From positions 1,603,548 through 1,667,547 of the forward strand of contig NZ_GL892076.1 in assembly GCF_000213975.1 (NCBI RefSeq): 64,000 nt of DNA. Direction: 5' to 3'. A model generated the notes under the pieces. It saw only the letters and a list, made by a program, of their open reading frames with translations. It was not told the origin of the DNA and searched no databases. Shown one piece after another: positions 41,901 to 55,550 of the stretch; position 1 is the stretch's first letter, and each line of letters begins with the position of its first letter. Source of the stretch: Centipeda periodontii DSM 2778 (GTDB lineage: Bacteria > Bacillota > Negativicutes > Selenomonadales > Selenomonadaceae). A program made the translations under genes and the position numbers.

Positions 41901-42741
41901 CTTTCAGTGCCTCATAGAGCTCCTTGTTGTGTGTGAGTGCCACAATGCATTTTGCAGCTGCTGTACGCAGAGCCTCCTCTCCATCGGACAGAAATGCAAT
42001 CGCCTCCTCGTAGTCTGCACATAGTTGTCCAAGATTTTCACGCAATTCTTCCGCGAGCACGTGAAATCCGCTGCGGTCCCAATACGGCGTATCATCACGC
42101 TGCTTTCCCTGTGCGGCAAGCCATGTTACAGGCGAGGGCTGACTGAGGGAAAAGGCATGAAGGGCAAGAACTTCACTTTGCAGCTTATCATCATCCCCTT
42201 TGATACCCCCATAGGCATCAGAAAAGGTGAGAAAATGATCCGGATCGCCATTCTCCGCGTTTTTGTATTCCTGTTCAAGCAGTTGTTCACACACGTCATG
42301 TTTCAGCAGTCGGATCTCCTGCTCACTTGCGATGCGAAAGTTCGGAGGGATATCCGTTGCGTCGATATGCGCCTGAATCAGGCGCTGACAGAAGGCGTGA
42401 AATGTCGAGATGTCCGCCCCCGTGAGCAGAACCCGCTGGCGTTCAAGTGCTCCGATTTGCTTGTGAATGTCGGTATCATCGCCGCCTTGTACGGTGATAT
42501 GGCGGATTTCTTCGTTGAGTGCGGTCTCAATGCGTTCGCGCATTTCTGACGCCGCCGCTTTGGTAAAGGTGAGTACAAGGGCGCGGTCGAGGGAGAGTTC
42601 TCCCCTGCGTACCTGCGAGATGATACGCTCCACGAGAACACGGGTCTTACCGGAGCCTGCCGCTGCTGCAACGAGGATATTCTGTCCACGTGTCTCAATC
42701 GCTTTTTCCTGATCTTCGGTAAACTGCATCTTATGCGTCAT
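38944..42741 (-). CDS. addA: ATP-dependent helicase/nuclease subunit A
   Basis: 1265 residues. UvrD-like helicase with Walker A AAAAGSGKTRVLVER near the N-terminus, DEYQDTNGLQ (Walker B/motif II), and the C-terminal RecB-type nuclease GIIDVLFEEENG, then YVLLDYKTD. With AddB it resects double-strand breaks and responds to Chi. It overlaps addB by 11 bp and is the last gene of the pcrA-to-addA block. Confidence 0.96.
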   Translation of the reverse strand: MTHKMQFTEDQEKAIETRGQNILVAAAAGSGKTRVLVERIISQVRRGELSLDRALVLTFTKAAASEMRERIETALNEEIRHITVQGGDDTDIHKQIGALERQRVLLTGADISTFHAFCQRLIQAHIDATDIPPNFRIASEQEIRLLKHDVCEQLLEQEYKNAENGDPDHFLTFSDAYGGIKGDDDKLQSEVLALHAFSLSQPSPVTWLAAQGKQRDDTPYWDRSGFHVLAEELRENLGQLCADYEEAIAFLSDGEEALRTAAAKCIVALTHNKELYEALKEELNEFLNAKKDSAWEQFRTKAAAARKAKKNIPRKAVEDYDPEIGARLKKLTGKIHDGWDACLAQLPATAEELCAAENRANAAIRQYTRLTIAFHEAFQHEKLTRGILDFSDLEHTALALLCKTPERLQENPIIAAPTEIADELRRHYETIMVDEYQDTNGLQEGILRQIAREHNRFIVGDVKQSIYRFRLADPSLFQSTYQAYRSGNGEGVLVTMSENFRSRAEVLEPINEIFSQIMSKEAVEIDYDTNARLNPGRVFEEPSEGKTLAEPLEINLLRADYSTTEEEPSEEERKAFEVEAHFIARRIDELKKEGYVLQNGKKLKNKDIVILLRGAKERAGILLDALRAKNIPAYADDTAGYFEASEIRMVLSLLAVLDNARQDTALAALLVSPMIGLTMEEMAELRIHTPHGSIYDMLTGATGDDLAEELVKRAENALERIRHWRSYALVHSVPELLRTLYRETGYYDYVGALPGGILRQANLRMLIDRAADFERTNERGLFRFLRYIDALKRRSTDLSVARTLGESEDVVRVMTIHRSKGLEFPVVFLANIAGAFNMQDTKGDLLYHAHEGIGLRVYENTIAGRQKYDTMARRKVKAVIARETMAEEMRILYVAMTRAQEKLILTGTLNITRTGKDALEQLREVCLKYTQTADTAFPTSAILNAKCYLDWIALALMRHPDGAVLFDDADDIMHRPPTNEKARFSVRILDESVHVPQREEQESENSVLAAVRADEPLPEGGEAERVAAVLGWTYDLRGTAQIHAKTSVTELKRQQAAEEEHLVPFPPVLGDTANTEQEWEIPRFLRSAEREYLSPMERGTAMHTVMQQLDLKDSANIAAITRQADALMEKGILTEAERRGIETGKIWKFVGSKLGQRMRHAKAVYRELSFGRLLPARKYYPEATDENDQIFLQGIIDVLFEEENGNYVLLDYKTDRKISGAEARARYQFQIDLYCDAVETILGKPVKERYLFLLDTGMEVKMWDT

Positions 42742-45700
42742 CGCTCTTCACCTCCCCACGTACTATGCGTGCAATTTCCCCCATCGCCGCCTGTGCATTA
42801 TCCGCAATATCATGGTAGCTGTACCCGAGATCCGGATCAAAGGAGCAAATAGCGCGATAGGAACAGAAGGTGCACGCGTTGCGCTCACGAAAACGATATG
42901 GAGCAACCTTTATATTTCCACGCAGAATTTCCTCGGCAGTCTCACGTATGAGCTGCGGAAGATACGCGAGCAGCTGTTCAAACTCTTCTCGTGAATGAAT
43001 GTACTTTGCCGAATTTTTGGAGATGCTGCCGTCCTTATTCAATGAAATACAAAGATGATCTGCCAATTTATCAATCTTCGTCATGATCTCCGCATCGTCA
43101 AGCAGCATTCCGGTCAGCAGCATTCCATTTGCTACTTTCTTTTGCAGCTCCGCATCATCAAGACGAACCTTAGTGTCGACGACTGGATTTACCACGGGGG
43201 CATAGAGCATTCCTGCGGGAAAGCTGTCTGTAGGATCGAGAAAGCTGCGTATTACAAAGAGGTAGAGCAGCAGCTGCATCTTCAGCCCGTGCCTGATCTC
43301 CGGCAGGAGCAGAGATGTCGCCCCCGTCTTATAGTCGATTACGAGATAGTAGTCACACTCTTTCGTTGCGTCAAATCGGTCGATCTGCCCGCGCAGAGAG
43401 AGTGTCATCCCATTTTTGAGTTGAAATTCCATCAACGAAATGTGATCGCCGTGTCGTCCGAAACTGATCTCGAAGCCGTGCGGGTGAAAAGACGACGCCT
43501 CTGCCCATGAGGTGAGATGACGAATGACCTGCTGTGCCGTACGTCGGATCCGTTCGATACGGTGGCGGTAACTGGCACGGCTATCGAGGACGGAACTCCG
43601 TATTTTCGGCACGAGAGCTTTCAGCAGTTCGTCGATCTTTTCCCTGCCCTCGACCTCTGCGGCACACCAATCGTTCTTATGCTTCGTGCTTACCCACGCG
43701 CCGTATTCATGCAGGATCTCGTGCAGGAGCGTACCGAAGTCGCTGCTTTGAAACTCGTAGACATCACGTTCTCTTAGGCCGAGTCCATACATTGCAAAGT
43801 GACGGAATGGGCATTGACGAAAAGTTTCGAGTCGTGTTGTACTGCCGCTGATACGTCCGCTGCGGGCAAACAATTTCGCGGCAATCCCTGCAGAAAGCCT
43901 CTCCTCATGCGGAGAGGCAAAGAGTCCGTGCACCATCAGGCGCAGCAGCGGATGCATCGCCGCATTGCTGCGCATCCAGTTGTAGACATCGTTCCACAGG
44001 AGCTGCATCTTCCCCTGCTCCCGCTGTTCCAGCAGTGCACCCGCGAGAGAAGAAAGAACCGGATGCGGAGCAGACAGGACGAGATCGTCCGTGCGTTCAA
44101 CCATGGCAAGCGGAATCGAAAGGAGGCTCGGACAGAGCATGCGGAGTCGTGCCACGAGGGGCGATGGTGCGAGCGCCGTGCCGTCAACGGAGGAGAGCGC
44201 ATAGGATACCCAGAGATATTCGCGCGCCTCGGTGAAACCGCGGTAGAGTTGATAGCGTTCCAAAAAGCTCTGCTCATGGCTGCCGCCGTAGATTGTATGC
44301 CCTGTATGCGCAAGCGATTCACGGATGGCAAGGCGTTCTGCATCCGAAAGAACGCCTTGCGGCGCTCCTGCACGCGGCATTGTCCCCGCATTCGCGCCGA
44401 CGATATAAGCGGCGCGGATTCCCGCGAGACTGTTCTGATCGAAGGAGGCAATCGTGACATGATCCAGTCCGGGCGGGATAAGCGCAATTTCGAGAGCATC
44501 CAGTCCATCTCCGAGCAGCTCCTCAAAGTCACGGGCAGAGATATCCTTGTCTCCGCTGACCTCAACCAGCTGCTCGAGCAACGTCATACAGGAAACCCAG
44601 ATCTGTCTGTGTGCAGCCGCGTCCGCAAGCCTCCCATCTGCATCGGCTGCCGTCCTCCATACCTCGAGTGTCTGTGGTACTTCGAGTGTCGTAAGGAAGT
44701 CATAGAGTGCACGCGTGCGCTCATATGCCGTGCTCTCCGTGCGGCGAAGGATCTCCGTCAGGATGGAGAGCGGCGTAGCAATGCGTCTACGTATCACATC
44801 GAGCGCAATCTCTTCGGCGATCCGAGGCGCGTTCTGTGCGCTGTCCTGCTCCTCTTTCGGAATGGAGCGGCGCACAAAGTTCCATTCATCCGTTGCCGTC
44901 CACTGACGCTCTGAACGAATCCCGAATGCCAGACAGTAATTCTCAAGTCGATCGATGATCTCCTGCCAGTCTGCACACGGCAAGGAAGTCTCGTCCGCTT
45001 CATCGGATTGCTCCGTCCACACGGGAAAAAATCCCGTACGCAGGGCGCGAAATACGGTATCATAGCCCCATCCTCTCCATGCCGCCTGTGCTGCGGCACG
45101 CAGGAGTTCGGCAAGCGGATGATGACTGCTTGGTCGTTTTGCATCCAGATAGCATGGTATCCCACAGTCCGCAAATGCCGGCATCAAGAGCCCCTCATAG
45201 GTGTCGATATCGCGCACGAGTACCGCAATATCGCGATAGCGATACCCATGTTCCCGCACAAGCCGCAGGATATCGGCTGCCGTCGCCTCTGCCTCAAGGC
45301 ACGGATTCGCCGCTTCTGCAAGCCGCAAAGCTCCATCCTCTATGTGGGCGAGATGCGCATGTCCAACCAGCTGCGCCTCAACTGCGATAAGCGATGGCTT
45401 TCGTGTGCGCTGCTGCCCGTGCATAAGACGGATGTCGGGGGCGGAAGCAGGATCTATTTCCACGAGTAGATGTGTCAGTGCCTGCATGGTCTGATAGGAG
45501 CGCGCAAAGAGCCCCGTATTCAGTGTGTTTTCCGGGAGATTGACACGTACGTGATCGCCCTCTTGGCGTCCATCCATCGTAAGAGTCACATGAATGGTGT
45601 CCGCTGTTTGGAAGAGTTCGCGAAAAACCTCCATTTCCTGCGGATTGAAAAAATCGAATCCGTCGACCCAAATCTCGGCTCCGTGCAGAAAGGGAGCGTC

Positions 45701-46282
45701 TTTCAGCTGCTTTGCAAGACGATCCATGCGATCGGTCTGATCGGTCAGGCGTCCCTCCATGCGCACGGAGAGTTCGTCCATGATAAGCGCAAGTTCCGTG
45801 AGTTTTTGAGAGAGTCGCTCCTGCGTATGCGCGCTTTCCTGCGCTGTATCCCGCAAAAGCGCGGGACTCAGGCGATAGCGTTTGAGTTCTGCAATGGCAC
45901 GTGCGAGGGTTTCGGTAAAGCCCCGCTTGCCGACGGAACGTGCGAAGACGGAGAACTGATCCCTATGACTCAGCAGGATATCCTTGAGCAGGATACGTCT
46001 GCCGATTTCACTGATTCGCGGCAGATGCGCCCCCCCTGTTTCGAGGAGTACCTGACGTGCGAGACGTCGAAAGCCGAACACATAGGTCTGCAGAAAGCCC
46101 GCACTGTGCGTTAGAGCCTCTGCAAGCGCACGCTCCGCCGCATAGGTCATATGCTCCGGAACGAGAAGGATGCGCTGTCTTCCGAGCGGCTCGCGTACCA
46201 GAACCTCTGTCATCGCCGCCAGAGAAGCATGCGTCTTGCCCGTGCCTGCGCGTCCAATGATAAACTCGAGTCTTGCCGTCAT
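42731..46282 (-). CDS. addB: ATP-dependent helicase/nuclease subunit B
   Basis: 1183 residues. The N-terminal Walker A is GRAGTGKTHASL. The C-terminal nuclease has RGQIDRFDA and LVIDYKTGA. One Cys (FRQCPFRHFAM, about 800) and three more near the C-terminus (ACTFCSYRAICSFD) match the four ligands of the AddB 4Fe-4S cluster, so the protein looks intact. Its start overlaps the sbcC stop by 4 bp. Confidence 0.95.
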   Translation of the reverse strand: MTARLEFIIGRAGTGKTHASLAAMTEVLVREPLGRQRILLVPEHMTYAAERALAEALTHSAGFLQTYVFGFRRLARQVLLETGGAHLPRISEIGRRILLKDILLSHRDQFSVFARSVGKRGFTETLARAIAELKRYRLSPALLRDTAQESAHTQERLSQKLTELALIMDELSVRMEGRLTDQTDRMDRLAKQLKDAPFLHGAEIWVDGFDFFNPQEMEVFRELFQTADTIHVTLTMDGRQEGDHVRVNLPENTLNTGLFARSYQTMQALTHLLVEIDPASAPDIRLMHGQQRTRKPSLIAVEAQLVGHAHLAHIEDGALRLAEAANPCLEAEATAADILRLVREHGYRYRDIAVLVRDIDTYEGLLMPAFADCGIPCYLDAKRPSSHHPLAELLRAAAQAAWRGWGYDTVFRALRTGFFPVWTEQSDEADETSLPCADWQEIIDRLENYCLAFGIRSERQWTATDEWNFVRRSIPKEEQDSAQNAPRIAEEIALDVIRRRIATPLSILTEILRRTESTAYERTRALYDFLTTLEVPQTLEVWRTAADADGRLADAAAHRQIWVSCMTLLEQLVEVSGDKDISARDFEELLGDGLDALEIALIPPGLDHVTIASFDQNSLAGIRAAYIVGANAGTMPRAGAPQGVLSDAERLAIRESLAHTGHTIYGGSHEQSFLERYQLYRGFTEAREYLWVSYALSSVDGTALAPSPLVARLRMLCPSLLSIPLAMVERTDDLVLSAPHPVLSSLAGALLEQREQGKMQLLWNDVYNWMRSNAAMHPLLRLMVHGLFASPHEERLSAGIAAKLFARSGRISGSTTRLETFRQCPFRHFAMYGLGLRERDVYEFQSSDFGTLLHEILHEYGAWVSTKHKNDWCAAEVEGREKIDELLKALVPKIRSSVLDSRASYRHRIERIRRTAQQVIRHLTSWAEASSFHPHGFEISFGRHGDHISLMEFQLKNGMTLSLRGQIDRFDATKECDYYLVIDYKTGATSLLLPEIRHGLKMQLLLYLFVIRSFLDPTDSFPAGMLYAPVVNPVVDTKVRLDDAELQKKVANGMLLTGMLLDDAEIMTKIDKLADHLCISLNKDGSISKNSAKYIHSREEFEQLLAYLPQLIRETAEEILRGNIKVAPYRFRERNACTFCSYRAICSFDPDLGYSYHDIADNAQAAMGEIARIVRGEVKSDDA

Positions 46283-49200
46283 AATGTCTCCAAGCCGCCC
46301 TGTGTAAAGCGAGCCCTGCTGCCATTTGCCGTGTGCAGGACTTCAAGATGTACGGGAATACGTGCACGCAGCTCCTCCACATGAGAGATGATGCCGACAA
46401 GACGTCCGTCCTCCTGCTGTACCTCGAGCAGCGCGCGGATAGCAACGTCGAGTGTTTCGCTGTCGAGTGAGCCGAAGCCCTCATCAATGAAAATCATGTC
46501 GAGGTGCATGCCGCCTGCATAGTGCTGCACGACATCGGAAAGCCCGAGCGCAAGAGCAAGGGATGCGAGGAATGTCTCTCCGCCCGACAGTGTGCGCGAA
46601 ACACGCGGCATTCCCGTATACTCATCGAATACATCGATCTCCAGCCCCCACCACTTTCTCTTTTCACCGCCTTCACCGTGTATGAGGCGGTAGCGTCCGC
46701 GGCTCATCATGATAAGTCGCGCGTTTGCGGCTTCAATGACATCACTCAGGATCGAGCGGAGCACATAGGTCTGAAAATGCACCAGATAGGGCGCTTTCGC
46801 CGCTGCGACGGAGGCGAGCTTGCCGATCACACGATAACGCTCTGCACGTTCCGCACCGACTTTTTCGAGCTCCTCGATGTCACTCAGCATGCGTCGGAGT
46901 GCGCTGCATCGCTCCGTGCGGCTCCCCTGCTCCCGTGCGTGTTCACGCACGGCCTGATCGGCAGCAGTCTCTGCGGTTTTGAGTGCCTCCATATCGGGGG
47001 CAATGCATCCATCTGCTGCACTCTTCGCCTGTTGAAACAACTCCTCTGCAGCCTTGCGCTCACTGTCATACAGATTCAAACGCTTGCGCACCTTTTCCAG
47101 ATGTTTGCTATCCGCCCACTTTCCCTCGATCGCCGCATGGTATTCCTCCTCGGAGGTGAAGCCTGCTGCATTCCATGCAGCCGCATACTCCGTCTGGGCC
47201 GTTCGCGCACGCTGAGATGCCTCCTCAGCGGCACGCAGCGCCGCTGCCTGTGTGCTCTCCGCGCGCGCATACGCGGCAGCACTTTCGTTAGCCCGCTCCA
47301 AAGCCTCCGTATATGCCTTTTTTTCCTGCGTCACTTCCTCTTTCAGGCGGCGAATTTCTGCGTCAATTTGTGCGTGGTCGCGGTATTCCTGCGGAAGCTG
47401 TGCCTCAAGTGCAGCCTGTTCGCCCTCGTGTTTGTGCAGGAGATCACGATTTTTCTGTGCTTCTGCCTCCTGCGCCTGCTGGTCCACAAGCAGCTTTTCC
47501 ATTTGTTTCTTTTGTGCGGCAAGCTGTGTCGTGCGTTTTGCATGATCCGTCTCCGCCGTTTTTAATTCCTCATCACGCTTCTGTACACGCTGCGACAGGC
47601 CTTCCAGCGTATCAGAAGCAAGATACTCGCGCAGCAGTTTCTGCTCATGGGCGTAGCTCTGCAGTGCACTCGTATGTTCTGCTTTTGTTTTTTCCAGTTT
47701 GTACGCGGCTTCCTGAACCATCTGCTCCGCAGAATCTACTGCTTTTGCGCATTTTTCCACCACCTGCTCGGATGGGATATCCTCCGTGTGGATGGCGGGC
47801 ATCGGATGTGACAGAGCACCGCAGACGGGACAGGGTGCACCGTCCGCAAGCGTTTCGGCAAGCCGCGCGGCACTGCCGAGATCATAGAGCATCTGCATCT
47901 GACGCAGCTTCGATTTCGCTTCTGTCAGAAGCTCCACGGAGGACTGCCATGCCTTCTGTGCGGCAGCTTCCTTTTGGCTCAGTTCTGCCGCCTGCACATT
48001 CAGTTCCTCTGTGCGGACAGCGGAGCTCTGACACCGCTTCAGGCATTCTTGTTCATGCTGAACGGCCTCGCGTGTCGCCAATATTTTTTCAAGTGCGGCG
48101 ATGCAATCTTCGTTTTCCTTGTGCTCTATGCCGAGCATCTCGATGCTGCGCGCGCCGTGTTTCAGGCTCTCCTCGCCACGCACACACGATGCACGCAGCT
48201 CCTCTACAAGCTTTCGGCAGGTATGGAGCTGCGTGGCACGCTCCACATAGTCCGTGAGTACTTGAATGCGCTCCGCTTTCTTGGTGCGCTCCGGCTCCTG
48301 CTTCTCCGCAGCCTCACGTCTTTGCTGTGCCGCATGAAGCTCTTTTTGTGCAACCTTGAGCTGTTTCTCTGCTGTCCTTTGTTCGTCTGTCCGACGTTTT
48401 TCCAATCCTGCTGCCTCGATTGCCATGTGCTCTTTGTAGAGAACGGGGTGAGCACGTTCGGCACGTTCCAAGCGAATACGAAAATCCCGCACAGAATCTC
48501 CCTGCGCCTCTTTCTCTGCAAGGCGCTTCTGTGCTGCCGCCAGATCTTGTAATTTTTGTTCTGCCGCCGTACCCGCCTCACGCGCATGACGCGCGTCCTT
48601 TTGACGGTCCTCAAGGGCTTTGAGTTCTTCAGCATGGCGGACAATCGCCTCTTTCAGTTTGGCAATACGCGCGCGCAATTCATCGCTTGTGTTCAGATTT
48701 TCCGAACGAAGCATCTGGTCAATCTGTGCGCGTTCCTCGTTTGCCGTACGCTCGAGCTGGATGGACTCCTGAAGCAGAGCCTCCTCGAGACGCTGATATC
48801 GTTCCGTGCGAAAGATGCGCTGCATAATCGCGCTGCGATCCTTGACCTCGGCAAGCAGAAACCGCTGAAACTGTCCCTGTGGAAGAAGCACAACCTGACA
48901 GAATTGATCGGCGTCAAATCCAATGAGCTGACCGATGCGCTTCGACACCTCGGTCACATTGGAAGCGAGCAAAATCTCATCCCCACTCTCCCCTACATCC
49001 GGAAGCTGATAGAGCTGACCTGTCGCTAAACGCTGCCTCATCTTACCGCGTGACATGCGTTCGTAGGTAGGTGAACGCAGGACGCGATAGCGGCGATGAC
49101 CGAGTGCAAAGACATACTCCACCTCCGTTGTCCGCTCCGGAGGAGCCGTGGAGGAGCGCAGTGTCGCACCCTCACGAATGTTGCCGCTCGATTTTCCGTA

Positions 49201-49359
49201 CAATGCAAATACAATTGCATCTAAAATTGTTGTCTTGCCTGCCCCCGTCGCCCCGTGAATCAGCACAAAGGGAGCATCCACGACGGCATCCTCAAAGTCG
49301 AGCACCTGCTCCTCGACATAGGAACCGAATGCCTGCAGGCGAAGTTTCAGCGGTCTCAT
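46279..49359 (-). CDS. sbcC: Exonuclease subunit SbcC (Rad50-like)
   Basis: 1026 residues. Walker A GATGAGKTTILDA (about 35-47), two long coiled-coil arms, the zinc hook CPVCGAL (about 510) at their apex, then LSGGETFLASLALALGL and Walker B MIFIDEGFGSLD. Works with SbcD to cut hairpins and blocked DNA ends. It overlaps both neighbours by 4 bp (sbcD upstream, addB downstream). Confidence 0.95.
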   Translation of the reverse strand: MRPLKLRLQAFGSYVEEQVLDFEDAVVDAPFVLIHGATGAGKTTILDAIVFALYGKSSGNIREGATLRSSTAPPERTTEVEYVFALGHRRYRVLRSPTYERMSRGKMRQRLATGQLYQLPDVGESGDEILLASNVTEVSKRIGQLIGFDADQFCQVVLLPQGQFQRFLLAEVKDRSAIMQRIFRTERYQRLEEALLQESIQLERTANEERAQIDQMLRSENLNTSDELRARIAKLKEAIVRHAEELKALEDRQKDARHAREAGTAAEQKLQDLAAAQKRLAEKEAQGDSVRDFRIRLERAERAHPVLYKEHMAIEAAGLEKRRTDEQRTAEKQLKVAQKELHAAQQRREAAEKQEPERTKKAERIQVLTDYVERATQLHTCRKLVEELRASCVRGEESLKHGARSIEMLGIEHKENEDCIAALEKILATREAVQHEQECLKRCQSSAVRTEELNVQAAELSQKEAAAQKAWQSSVELLTEAKSKLRQMQMLYDLGSAARLAETLADGAPCPVCGALSHPMPAIHTEDIPSEQVVEKCAKAVDSAEQMVQEAAYKLEKTKAEHTSALQSYAHEQKLLREYLASDTLEGLSQRVQKRDEELKTAETDHAKRTTQLAAQKKQMEKLLVDQQAQEAEAQKNRDLLHKHEGEQAALEAQLPQEYRDHAQIDAEIRRLKEEVTQEKKAYTEALERANESAAAYARAESTQAAALRAAEEASQRARTAQTEYAAAWNAAGFTSEEEYHAAIEGKWADSKHLEKVRKRLNLYDSERKAAEELFQQAKSAADGCIAPDMEALKTAETAADQAVREHAREQGSRTERCSALRRMLSDIEELEKVGAERAERYRVIGKLASVAAAKAPYLVHFQTYVLRSILSDVIEAANARLIMMSRGRYRLIHGEGGEKRKWWGLEIDVFDEYTGMPRVSRTLSGGETFLASLALALGLSDVVQHYAGGMHLDMIFIDEGFGSLDSETLDVAIRALLEVQQEDGRLVGIISHVEELRARIPVHLEVLHTANGSRARFTQGGLETL

Positions 49360-50501
49360 TCTGCACGTGCCCCCTGTTCCATCGCGTCGATCACACGGAT
49401 GAGTTCCCTGCGCTCCGCTTCCGTCATTTCCGATGCGGTTACGTCGGCATAGAACTCGGAGAAGAGATGAAGATCGGACTTTCCACGCTCATAGCTGCGC
49501 TCCGTGGAGGAAAGCCGGTTCACGTTGATGTTTGGCCGTGTAATGGTAAAGAGATTCGGATAGATCTTGCGCAGCTTCTCATGTGCGGCAAGCACGGCGT
49601 CCATATCGAGCAACTCCACGCAGATATAGTCGTCGTGTGGGAGAAGGTCAAAGTCTTTGTGCATCAGTTCGTCCATCATCCCGCTGACAATGCGTACATC
49701 ATGGCGCGGTGTCAGCGGATAGAACGTATGAGAAGCTGCTCCCACAGCATCAAGTTCGATAAGTTCGACTCCTTTTTTCTGACGTGCCTCATCGAAGGAA
49801 TATTTCAACAGAGAGCCGGAGTAACGGATGTGCTCCGCTCCTGCACGCTGAGGAGCGTGCAGATGTCCAAGTGCTGTATAGGAATATGCGGCAAAGTTCT
49901 CCGCACTTACCTGATCGCTGCCACCGACGGAGAGCGCATGTTCCGACTCCGAGGTCTGTCCGCCGATGACAAAGGCATGCGCCACTGCCACACTGCGCAC
50001 GGAGAGCGGAATTTGTGCACGAGCTGCCGCAATCTGCACGGCAAGCGCTCCGTCGAAGGACAGGTTTTCATCGAGCGCAAACGCCTCACGTACATGCGGA
50101 GGATCCCCATAGGGGATGAGCGAGAAATACACATCGCCGTATTCATCCGAGAGCACGACAGGCGGCTCTGCGGCGCGCACAATCCCCGCCGGATAGATGC
50201 CGGAGGCACGAAGAAGCTGTGCACCAAAATCAAGGCGCACAGCACTGTCATGATTGCCGGCAATGTAGAGCACCCGAATGCCCTGCTTCGCAATCCGTGT
50301 CAATATTTCGTTAAAGAGATTCACTGCCTCCGGCGGCGGGACGGCGCGGTCATAGACATCTCCCGCAATGATGAGGGCGTCTGGATGCACATCCTTGCAG
50401 AGCGCAAGCAGTTCTTCCAATACATACGCCTGATCCTCCGTCATGTGACGCTGTCCAAAGAGTTTCCCCAAATGCCAGTCTGCCGTATGGATGAACCGCA
50501 T
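49356..50501 (-). CDS. sbcD: Exonuclease subunit SbcD (Mre11-like)
   Basis: 381 residues. Metallophosphoesterase motifs in order: HTADWHLGK, AGDVYDRA, AGNHDS, and the late ALGHLHAPQ. The di-manganese nuclease partner of SbcC. It starts 19 bp after deoC and overlaps sbcC by 4 bp. Confidence 0.94.
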   Translation of the reverse strand: MRFIHTADWHLGKLFGQRHMTEDQAYVLEELLALCKDVHPDALIIAGDVYDRAVPPPEAVNLFNEILTRIAKQGIRVLYIAGNHDSAVRLDFGAQLLRASGIYPAGIVRAAEPPVVLSDEYGDVYFSLIPYGDPPHVREAFALDENLSFDGALAVQIAAARAQIPLSVRSVAVAHAFVIGGQTSESEHALSVGGSDQVSAENFAAYSYTALGHLHAPQRAGAEHIRYSGSLLKYSFDEARQKKGVELIELDAVGAASHTFYPLTPRHDVRIVSGMMDELMHKDFDLLPHDDYICVELLDMDAVLAAHEKLRKIYPNLFTITRPNINVNRLSSTERSYERGKSDLHLFSEFYADVTASEMTEAERRELIRVIDAMEQGARAE

Positions 50502-50520
50502 TGCATTCCCTCATCTCATT

Positions 50521-51186
50521 TTATGAATGTGTTTCTTCGGCAAGAATTTTTGCGACAGATGAACTGCCGATGCCCAAACGGTGAACGCCCATCGCCAAAA
50601 ACTTCTTTGCCGTCCGATAGTCCCGAATGCCGCCGGATGCCTTGACCTTGCACCGTCCACGCGCTGTATCGAGCATGATGCGCAGCTGCTCCTCCGTTGC
50701 ACCCGTCCCCAAGAATCCCGTTGCCGTCTTGACGAAGTCTGCGCCCGCCGCAATACTCACCTCTGTCGCCTGCGCGATCTCCTCCGGAGTCAGCTGGCTT
50801 GCCTCGAAGATGACCTTGACCTGCACATCCCTTACGTGTGCTGCATTGACAACGGCACGTATCTCTGCCTCGACCTCCGCCCATCTGCCGGAGCGTGCAA
50901 GCCCGTAGTTCATCACCATATCGAGTTCTTCGGCACCGTACTCCATATAGTAACGCGCCTCAAGCTCTTTTACAGCAGCGGGTGCCTTCCCATGCGGGAA
51001 GTCCAGCACTGTGCACACGCGCGTTTTGGTATTGCGGCACATCTCCACGGCAAGCGGAATATCCGCCGGCTGCACACAGACCGAGCAGCACTCCTGCTGC
51101 ACTGCCTCCGCAATCGCCGCACGTACCTCATCGAAGGTCATCGCGGGACCCAGCGGAGAGGAATCAATATATCTGCTGAGTTTCAT
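50521..51186 (-). CDS. deoC: Deoxyribose-phosphate aldolase
   Basis: Splits deoxyribose 5-phosphate into acetaldehyde and glyceraldehyde 3-phosphate, ending deoxynucleoside salvage. The 221-residue product has the Schiff-base Lys in FVKTATGF and the second Lys in VKASGGIRD; VCTVLDFPHG is also conserved. The ATG at 51186 has AAAGGAG upstream. It sits between ligA (11 bp) and sbcD (19 bp) in a block of DNA repair genes, where it could recycle deoxyribose from degraded DNA; this link is inference. Confidence 0.93.
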   Translation of the reverse strand: MKLSRYIDSSPLGPAMTFDEVRAAIAEAVQQECCSVCVQPADIPLAVEMCRNTKTRVCTVLDFPHGKAPAAVKELEARYYMEYGAEELDMVMNYGLARSGRWAEVEAEIRAVVNAAHVRDVQVKVIFEASQLTPEEIAQATEVSIAAGADFVKTATGFLGTGATEEQLRIMLDTARGRCKVKASGGIRDYRTAKKFLAMGVHRLGIGSSSVAKILAEETHS

Positions 51187-51197
51187 ATGAGCTCCTT

Positions 51198-55470
<4,273 letters not shown>

Positions 55471-55496
55471 GAGAACTCCTTTGCTCCAATAAAGAA

Positions 55497-55536
55497 AGGC
55501 GGGGCCGCCATCATGGCAAACTCCGCCCCTGCCGTC
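55497..55536 (-). terminator. Terminator after pyrophosphatase
   Basis: GC-rich inverted repeat (GGCGG/CCGCC outer, GCC-ATCAT-GGC inner) followed on the minus strand by TTTCTTTATT. Confidence 0.6.
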
Positions 55537-55550
55537 ATATGGTGATTCCC